DNA of 64,000 nucleotides from Lamellibrachia satsuma (Eukaryota; Annelida; Polychaeta; Sabellida; Siboglinidae). Shown here piece after piece: positions 53,201 to 62,200 of the stretch (within the stretch, counting starts at the first letter, position 1; each line of letters starts with the position of its first letter). Position numbers and translations under genes: made by a program. The stretch spans positions 3,017,501-3,081,500 of the forward strand of contig BSQZ01000030.1 in assembly GCA_033239005.1 (NCBI GenBank). The letters are read 5' to 3'. Below the pieces are notes generated by a model. That model was not told the origin of the DNA and made no database searches. It saw only the letters and a list, made by a program, of their open reading frames with translations.

Positions 53201-56200
53201 ATGTGATAGTGAGGAGACACCACTTCATGTGATAGTGAGGAGACACCACTTCATGTGTTAGTGAGGAGACGCCACTTCATGTGTTAGTGAGGAGACACCA
53301 CTTCATGTGATAGTGACGAGACACCACTTCATGTGTTAGTGAGGAGGCACCACTTCATGTGTTAGTGAGGAGACGCCACTTCATGTGTTAGTGAGGAGAC
53401 ACCACTTCATGTGATAGTGAGGAGACACCACTTCATGTGATAGTGAGGAGACACCACTTCATGTGATAGTGAGGAGACACCACTTCATGTGTTAGTGAGG
53501 AGACGCCACTTCATGTGATAGTGAGGAGACACCACTTCATGTGTTAGTGAGGAGACGCCACTTCATGTGTTAGTGAGGAGACGCCACTTCATGTGATAGT
53601 GAGGAGACACCACTTCATGTGTTAGTGAGGAGACGCCACTTCATGTGATAGTGAGGAGACACCACTTCATGTGATAGTGAGGAGACACCACTTCATGTGA
53701 TAGTGAGGAGACACCACTTCATGTGATAGTGAGGAGACACCACTTCATGTGTTAGTGAGGAGACACCACTTCATGTGATAGGAATATATCATCTTGTTCG
53801 ATCATGATAATTGCCATTTCATTAGCTAAGTGCTTCAAGTTGTTTATGTCGTGTGATGTCTTACCCATAGTAGGTCTGCCAGTGATCTTGATACATTGTA
53901 CCCTATTGACCCTGTAAGGTAGTGCAGTACATCCTTTGTACATTCTCAGCTGTCGGTAGAGGTACTGTTCTTCTGCGATTTTGTCATCTTCCTTCAATTT
54001 TCTCATGACAGACACTAATTTTCTCTTGTACTTTTGCATTGGATCTTTCTTCAGCTTCACATACATCTTGTCATCTGATAACACGGTGGTGACTTTCTGT
54101 TCATACTCATCAGTGTCCATAACCACTGTTGTGGTTTCCTTGTCTGCTGGCTGAATCATTATAAATTTTTTTCTTTCCTGCCAAGACAACTGGCGAGAGG
54201 GGAAGAACTAGCCATCCCAGAATTCCTGATGAAGGCTGCCGATGGCAGTCGAAATGTTGAGTAAGTAATCAAAATAGTTGTGGTTGAAGAATATCGTAAT
54301 TCATAGAATATGTTTTATTTGATAACTCAGAATATACATAGATGGGATGCAAAAATCCATATACCTGTATATACAAATATACATTAAAAAAATAGATATA
54401 TATATATATAAATTATAACATATACAAAAATAATAGATACAAGTCCACAATTAATCAGTGTACACCATTTCGAACACCGCACTAATATGCCAAAACACCA
54501 GAACGATCTGAGAAATGTGGTGACCTACTTTGTCCTTGCGGCCAGGGAGGCTTGACGTGCTTGTGCTGACTGAGTCGAGAGAGCCAAGGGCGCCGGGCAG
54601 GGCCGTGGTCGGCGTGCTACTTAACATGACGGCATTCCCTAGTGGGTGGGGCACGCAGGACGGACTCTCCAGCGCACTGTACAAGTCAAAGTTCACGCTG
54701 GGTCAAGGTCAGCAGCATCCACGGCACGCCCAGGTGAAGTGGATGAGGGGGAAATGTGGGGGCAATTGGGGAACATGCAGCGGGGGGGGGGGGTAAATTA
54801 ATACCATTCGTATAAATCTGAAGCTGCAGCTGAAGGTGGAACTGATAATGTAAATTCAGACTTGTCATGCATGCAGGCATAAATAGCCACCACTTTCAAT
54901 TAATTTCGTCTTAAATCCACATATATACTATAAATAAAGTTATTTTTAAATACCAAGACTCTGTATTAAATTATACTACTACTCTACTAATTTTTATAAC
55001 ATCTGTAAAAACTATAAAATATATTAGAAAATTTGCTACCTATATATTGGTCCCCAATGTGAAAAGTTCTTGCATATAAAAATACCATTATGACATTTAC
55101 GTTGCTGTGTACTCATGTTCACAACTACTTTTGAGATTCACATCTAAAACTAACAAAAAGTAAATTTAAAACTGCAAAACAGAAATTACCACCACACATG
55201 ATAAATAAAATTAAGCAATCACTAAACACCAACATATAAATTTAATCACTAGAATTTAAAATAGGGCATTTTACATAACACCACTAAAACCCCTGAAGAG
55301 AAAGCAGCAACTGAAGAAGAAACATATAACAAGAAGGAAAAAACAATTTTAATGAGTTTTGATAAACAGTTTGGTGTCATGACTAGGGAGAGATTGGGCT
55401 TGGTCAACAGGTTGGTGTCATGACTAGGGAGAGATTGGGCTTGGTCAACAGTTTGGTGTCATGACTAGGGAGAGATTTGGCTTGGTCAACAGCTTGGTGT
55501 CATGACTAGGGAGATATTGGGCTTGGTCAACAGCTTGGTGTCATGACTAGGGAGAGATTGGGCTTGGTCAACAGGTTGGTTTCATGACTAGGGAGAGATT
55601 GGACTTGGTCAACAGCATGGTGTCACGACTAGGGAGAGATTGGGCTTGGTCAACAGTTTGGTGTCATGAATAGGGAGAGATTGGACTTGGTCAACAGCTT
55701 GGTGTCATGACTAGGGAGAGATTGGGCTTGGTCAACAGTTTGGTGGCATGACTAGGGAGAGATTGGACTTGGTCAACAGCTTGGTGACACGACTAGGGAG
55801 AGATTGGGCTTGGTCAACAGTTTGGTGTCATGACTAGGGAGAGATTGGACTTGGTCAACAGTTTGGTGTCATGACTAGGGAGAGATTGGACTTGGTCAAC
55901 AGCTTGGTGACACGACTAGGGAGAGATTGGGCTTGGTCAACAGTTTGGTGTCATGACTAGGGAGAGATTGGACTTGGTCAACAGCTTGGTGTCACGACTA
56001 GGGAGAGATTGGGCTTGGTCAACAGTTTGGTGGCATGACTAGGGAGAGATTGGACTTGGTCAACAGCTTGGTGTCATGACTAGGGAGAGATTGGACTTGG
56101 TCAACAGTTTGGTGTCATGACTAGGGAGAGATTGGACTTGGTCAACAGCTTGGTGTCATGAATAGGGAGAGATTGGGCTTGGTCAACAGTTTGGTGTCAT

Positions 56201-59200
56201 GACTAGGGAGATATTGGGCTTGGTCAACAGTTTGGTGTCATGACTAGGGAGAGATTGGACTTGGTCAACAGCTTGGTGTCATGACTAGGGAGATATTAGG
56301 CTTGGTCAACAGTTTGGTGTCATGACTAGGGAGAGATTGGACTTGGTCAACAGCTTGGTGTCATGAATAGGGAGAGATTGGGCTTGGTCAACAGTTTGGT
56401 GTCATGACTAGGGAGAGATTGGGCTTGGTCAACAGCTTGGTGTCATGACTAGGGAGAGATTGGGCTTGGTCAACAGGTTGGTGTCATGACTAGGGAGAGA
56501 TTGGGCTTGGTCAACAGCTTGGTGTCATGACTAGGGAAAGATTGGGCTTGGTCAACAGCTTGGTGTCATGACTAGGGAGATATTGGGCTTTGTCAACAGT
56601 TTAGTGTCACTAGGGAGAGATTGAGCTTGGTCAACAGGTTGGTGTCAGGACCAGGAGAAACTGGACTTGGTTGACAGTTTGGTGTCAGGACAAGGAGAAA
56701 CTGGACTTGGTTGACAGTTTGGTGTCAGGACCACGAGAAACTGGGCTTGGTTGACAGTTTGGTGTCAGGACAAGGAGAAACTGGACTTGGTTGACAGTTT
56801 GGTGTCAGGACCACGAGAAACTGGACTTGGTTGACAGTTTGGTAACAGGACAAGGAGAAATTGGACTTGGTTGACAGTTTGGTGTCAGGACCAGGAGAAA
56901 CTGGACTTGGTTGACAGTTTGGTGTCAGGACAAGGAGAAACTGCACTTGGTTGACAGTTTGGTGTCAGGACAAGGAGAAACTGGACTTGGTCTACAGCTT
57001 GGTGTCAGGACCAGGAAAAACTGGACTTGTTCGACAGCTTGGTGTCAGGACCAGGAGAAACTGGACTTGGTCAACAGCTTGGCATCAGGGCGAGTAGAGA
57101 CTGGACCAGGAGAAATTGAGTGCAACAAAAGCAAGCAAAAGAATGGCAGCAAAGCAACAGAAGTCGCTAGCAGGACACACAGTGTTAGGTGGTCTAGCAA
57201 GGGTTCATTAGTTCCCGGGCGTGTGACGAAGCCGCACGAAGACGAGTGAGGAAAAGAAAGAAGAAAAATAAATTAGTATTAATGGAGTGACTGAATATGT
57301 ACACTAGGAATATGTACGCTAGTAATTATGTACACTAGGAATATGTACGCTATGAATGTGTATGCTAGCAACATGCTAAGAAACATAAAATACCAAACGT
57401 ATGAATATCTCACATATGCAAACAATTCCAGACAGCAATACTGCTAAAAATTATTTTAAAGTTTTTTTTTAATGTACTTAGTTTGGGATGAAATTTATGA
57501 TTTACATAGAGTAATTTAGTAAGATACTACATTAATATCAAAGATACATGCACCCATAACAACTATAACCAGATGGTAATTAATTCAGTTCAACTATAAT
57601 TAACAATAACTACATTTATACAACAAGGGACAAGTGAACTCTAACTAAACAATCATATGCATGTATACATGCACACGCACATGCATGAACGCACATGTAT
57701 GCACACATGAATGCACATGTTACATGTATGTAAGCACTCACATACATTTATGCATACACAGAATGACATGTATGCATGATCACTGTCACAAATGGAGTCA
57801 TAATTATGTACACTGGTAAAATGCATACTAGATAAGATATAATTCATTGAGTTTGTATGCCATAGGCTGAATGCACTAGTTTCAATGAAGTGACCACATA
57901 ATAGCTCAGTGCCACCCGGCAGGCTAAAGGGAGAATACTTGGTCAACTATAAAGACTAGAGAGACAGGACAATAGAGTTATTAACCACATAGGTTTACAA
58001 ACATAGAGAAACTGACCAGCATTATCCAAGATGGAATGTTTAAGTAGCTCAATATAGTGTTTGATTCACTAATTAGTAGGCGCAATGTGTCCACCATCAG
58101 TTCCATGTATTTACAGCAACGTAAAGTAAATATTCTGAGCATACAGCTTCACACAAGCTTTCAAAGTTTGTTTTAAATACACTCATTACCTACACTGACA
58201 GAAACGTAGTATCAACAACATGAATCAAGTTTATAAAGTTTTGGAAGTAGAAGCAAATATTACGCTGAACAGGAGACCAGTATAAGAATTCTTTTATTAT
58301 ATTGATATATATATATATATATAGATATATATATCACCAAACTACAAAACAATATAGGACCAAACACAAACTCAGATGAGCAATAATTCCTTCTTCTACG
58401 CCAGCTAGGTTACCTTGTTGAAATATCTGGTAGCCCCAGCAGAAATTACTTCGAACCCACACAAAGAACAATCACAACATGGTTGACTCTGACACAGATC
58501 TACTATCTACAGTATCTGGAACAAAAGGACAGCTAAGTAGCTACAAGTTTGTCACTTTAATAACCAGCCAGAAATTAACTTGTAATAAGTGACAATTTAA
58601 GAACTCACCTTTCTATGAGGGAGGCTGAGCATGATGATGTGTCACTGTCACTGTCACTATCTGGTGACAAGAAACAACATTCAGTGAGTTCCACTATTTC
58701 ATATGTTATTGGAGTAAATATTTAGCTGTTCAGGGTCAGCTACATCAAGTCTCACAGGATCCAATCAATATATCCCAGTTTGCATAGATAACTCCTGTTG
58801 AGCTTGCACTTGGAAGTAGATAATCATAAGGGATTGTTTATGGGTCTTATGGATTTCTGATTTCCGTCATCATGTGTCACACCCAGTTATAAATTATGCT
58901 TCGTTCTGTTTATTAGATAATTAGTTGATAATTATAAGGGATTGTTTGTGGGTCTTATGGATTTCTGATTTCAGTCATCATGTGTCATACCATTACAAAT
59001 TATGCTTCGTTCTGTTTATTAGATAATTAGCAAATTATCATAAAGGATTGTTTGTGGGTCTTATGGATTTCTGATTTTCATCATCATCTGTTACACCCAG
59101 TTACAAAATATGCTCCGTTCGTTTTTTTTTGCTTCATGCTGTGGCCATTACATACTGCTCATATTCAGCCACCATAATGCAAGACTGCTTGCATGAACAC

Positions 59201-62200
59201 TCAGAGGGCCTCCTTCAACAAGCACTCGCTTGAACAGTGGTCGGAAAATAATCAACGTTTGGGATAAATACATCAATATACAACGTTAAATGAAATAACT
59301 GCTTACCATTCCATGAAACAAGTTTTGCATAATACTGAACAATGATGGTTTGACTTAATAGTTTGATGCAAGCAACTGTGCACACTAGAAGCAGATCATA
59401 CAAAGTTATATAACAGCATACAAAGGTATATAAATCCGCATAAAAAAAAATGAGAACATGTAGATTTCTTCTCCACTGTATACCTGCTGCATGAATTCAT
59501 GCCAGAATGATGAATATCTACATTCCTGCACAAAGCCCAGCTGCCAATAAGAATAGAAAAACAAATCTGTCAGGCCGAGTCTACCAGAAAAATATTTCTG
59601 TTTAAAGATTACATCATTAGAAATGTCTGGATAAAAATCAACTTCTGCTGCGTTTTTGTGACCATCCAAATCACACGTTTTCTGCCTGTCATGCCACCTG
59701 TCACCTGTCACCTATCACCTTGGTTAAACCACTGCGTTGGCTTGCATTGAACACAAGTGAATTGTTGCCAGGACGCAGTGTTGGTTTTAGTTAACTGACT
59801 CAACCCTAATTCAGACAAACCATTTTCCTTTTGTTGAAATTCATATTTTTGACTTGAAATTCTGTAAAGAAAATTTCAATGGTTAATACAGCATTCCAAT
59901 TCTGGTCGATAAGCCAACAAAATAAATAATGACAGATTTTTTCTTGAATTTCCATATAAATTGAGGATACAGCCATATTCCTTGCAATCTGTACTTAATA
60001 CAGGTAATCTTACACAACTAGCCCCCCATGTCATATAATTATGAATTGATGGAGCCTCTGGTTATATATGTAATGACTGGACCAAGTGGCTGCAATTGGT
60101 CTGAGCCAACTCCACGACAATAGGAACCATCTCATTAATGACAGGGGTGGTCTCACCATTGTGCTGCATAAGTAGACTGTCATCAATGTCAATGTCGACC
60201 TTGTCTCGGATGAGATACTGGAGCATGTCTCTCTGGAAGGTGCCGTCCATGCGCTCCTGGTGCAGCTTGGCCACAAGCTCCTTGCTTTCCGACTCCTTCT
60301 GGGCCGCCAGCACGCCCTGGGGAAACAAACAACAGGGGTCAGGGGAGGATGAATAGACACTACACGGATCATTGATAGACACCACATGGATAGACACTAC
60401 ATGGATCATGACATAGACACTACATAGATCATGGACAGACACCACAGATCATTGATAGGCACCACATGGATCATGGACAGACACCACAGATCATTGATAG
60501 GCACCACATGGATCATGGACAGACACCACAGTTCATTGATAGGCACCACATGGATCATGGACAGACACCATAGTTCATTGATAGGCACCACATGGATCAT
60601 GGACAGACACCACAAATCATTGATATGCACCACATGGATCATGGACAGACACCACAGATCATTGATAGGCACCACATGGATCATGGACAGACACCATATG
60701 GATATGTATAATTTTTAGCAAAATTATTATAAAAGAAAACGAGTGAAGACTGGACTGAGGAGGGAGCCTCAGTCTGCAAGAATAAGAGACAGGGACGAGA
60801 CCTACCTTGCTGATGGACATTGTCACAAAGTGCTCCAGTAGATACTTGGCTTCCTCCAGCGAGTCACAGCTGTTGAATGTCACCACAGGCTCCTGATCAA
60901 CGTCCTGTCAATAACACACACTGGTGACAGTCAATACTAGCAGGAAACACTTCCCAGAATAGAAACAAACACTGGAACTGTGACTTTATCGGCTGCTGCA
61001 CCAACTGTTTGGAACTCACCCCGTGTTAGTGCTAGGTCAGCAGGAAACACAATAACATTTCACTGTCATCTAAAGACTTGTCTTTTTAACCTTGTTTACC
61101 CTCCTTTGCTCCCTGGGTATTCATCCACCATACTGTTTACCCCTCTTAGCTCCCTGTGTGTTCATCCACCATACTGTTTACCCCTCTTAGCTCCCTGGGT
61201 GTTCATCCACCATACTGTTTACCCTCCTTGGCTCCCTGGGTATTCATCCACCATACTGTTTACCCTCCTTAGCTCCCTGGGTATTCATCCACCATACTGT
61301 TTACCCCTCTTAGCTCCCTGGGTGTTCATCCACCATACTGTTTACCCTCCTTGGCTCCCTGGGTATTCATCCACCATACTGTTTACCCTCCTTGGCTCCC
61401 TGGGTATTCATCCACCATACTGTTTACCCTCCTTAGCTCCCTGGGTATTCATCCACCATACTGTTTACCATCCTTGGCTCCCTGGGTATTCATCCACCAT
61501 ACTGTTTACCCTCCTTAGCTCCCTGGGTATTCATCCACAATACTGTTTACCCTCCTTGGCTCCCTGGGTGTTCATCCACCATAGTGTTTACCCTCCTCAG
61601 CTTCCTGGGTGTTCATCCACCACACTGTTTAACCTCCTCAGCTCCCTGGGTATTCATCCACCATACTGTTTACCCTCCTTAGCTCCCTGGGTGTTCATCC
61701 ACCATACTGTTTACCCTCCTTAGCTCCCTGGGTGTTCATCCACCATACTGTTTACCCTCCTTAGCTCCCTGGGTGTTCATCCACCATACTGTTTACCCTC
61801 CTTAGCTCCCTGGGTGTTCATCCACCATACTGTTTACCCTCCTTAGCTCCCTGGGTATTCATCCACCATACTGTTTACCCTCCTTAGCTCCCTGGGTGTT
61901 CATCCACCATACTGTTTACCCTCCTCAGCTCCCTGGGTATTCATCCACAATACTGTTTACCCTCCTTGGCTCCCTGGGTGTTCATCCACCATACTGTTTA
62001 CCCTCCTTAGCTCCCTGGGTGTTCATCCACCACACTGTTTACCCTCCTCAGCTCCCTGGGTATTCATCCACCACACTGTTTAACCTCCTCAGCTCCCTGG
62101 GTATTCATCCACCATACTGTTTACCCTCCTTAGCTCCCTGGGTGTTCATCCACCATACTGTTTACCCTCCTTAGCTCCCTGGGTGTTCATCCACCATACT

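Larger units (their letters stand above)
50261..54303 (-). mobile_element. Penelope-like element carrying three internal minisatellites
   Basis: About 125-bp inverted copies lie at 50261-50386 and 54181-54303 (both contain ccatcccagaattcctgatg in opposite senses). Between them, on the minus strand, are: the N-terminal RT region (54189-53752: [34 protein letters not shown], then FLSHEVVS at RT motif A); a 26-bp array (53780-53136); a 27-bp array (53135-52299); the linker [12 protein letters not shown] (about 52210-52170); a 32-bp array (52155-50692); and the GIY-YIG endonuclease ([20 protein letters not shown], then [13 protein letters not shown]). The RT core between motif A and the linker is missing. 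It lies in a KIF21 intron. Confidence 0.85.

Noticed and set aside
60062..60156. KIF21 exon extending to 60062
   Set aside because: The frame stays open but a gtgaga donor at 60156 and the phase-matched next exon favour splicing there.
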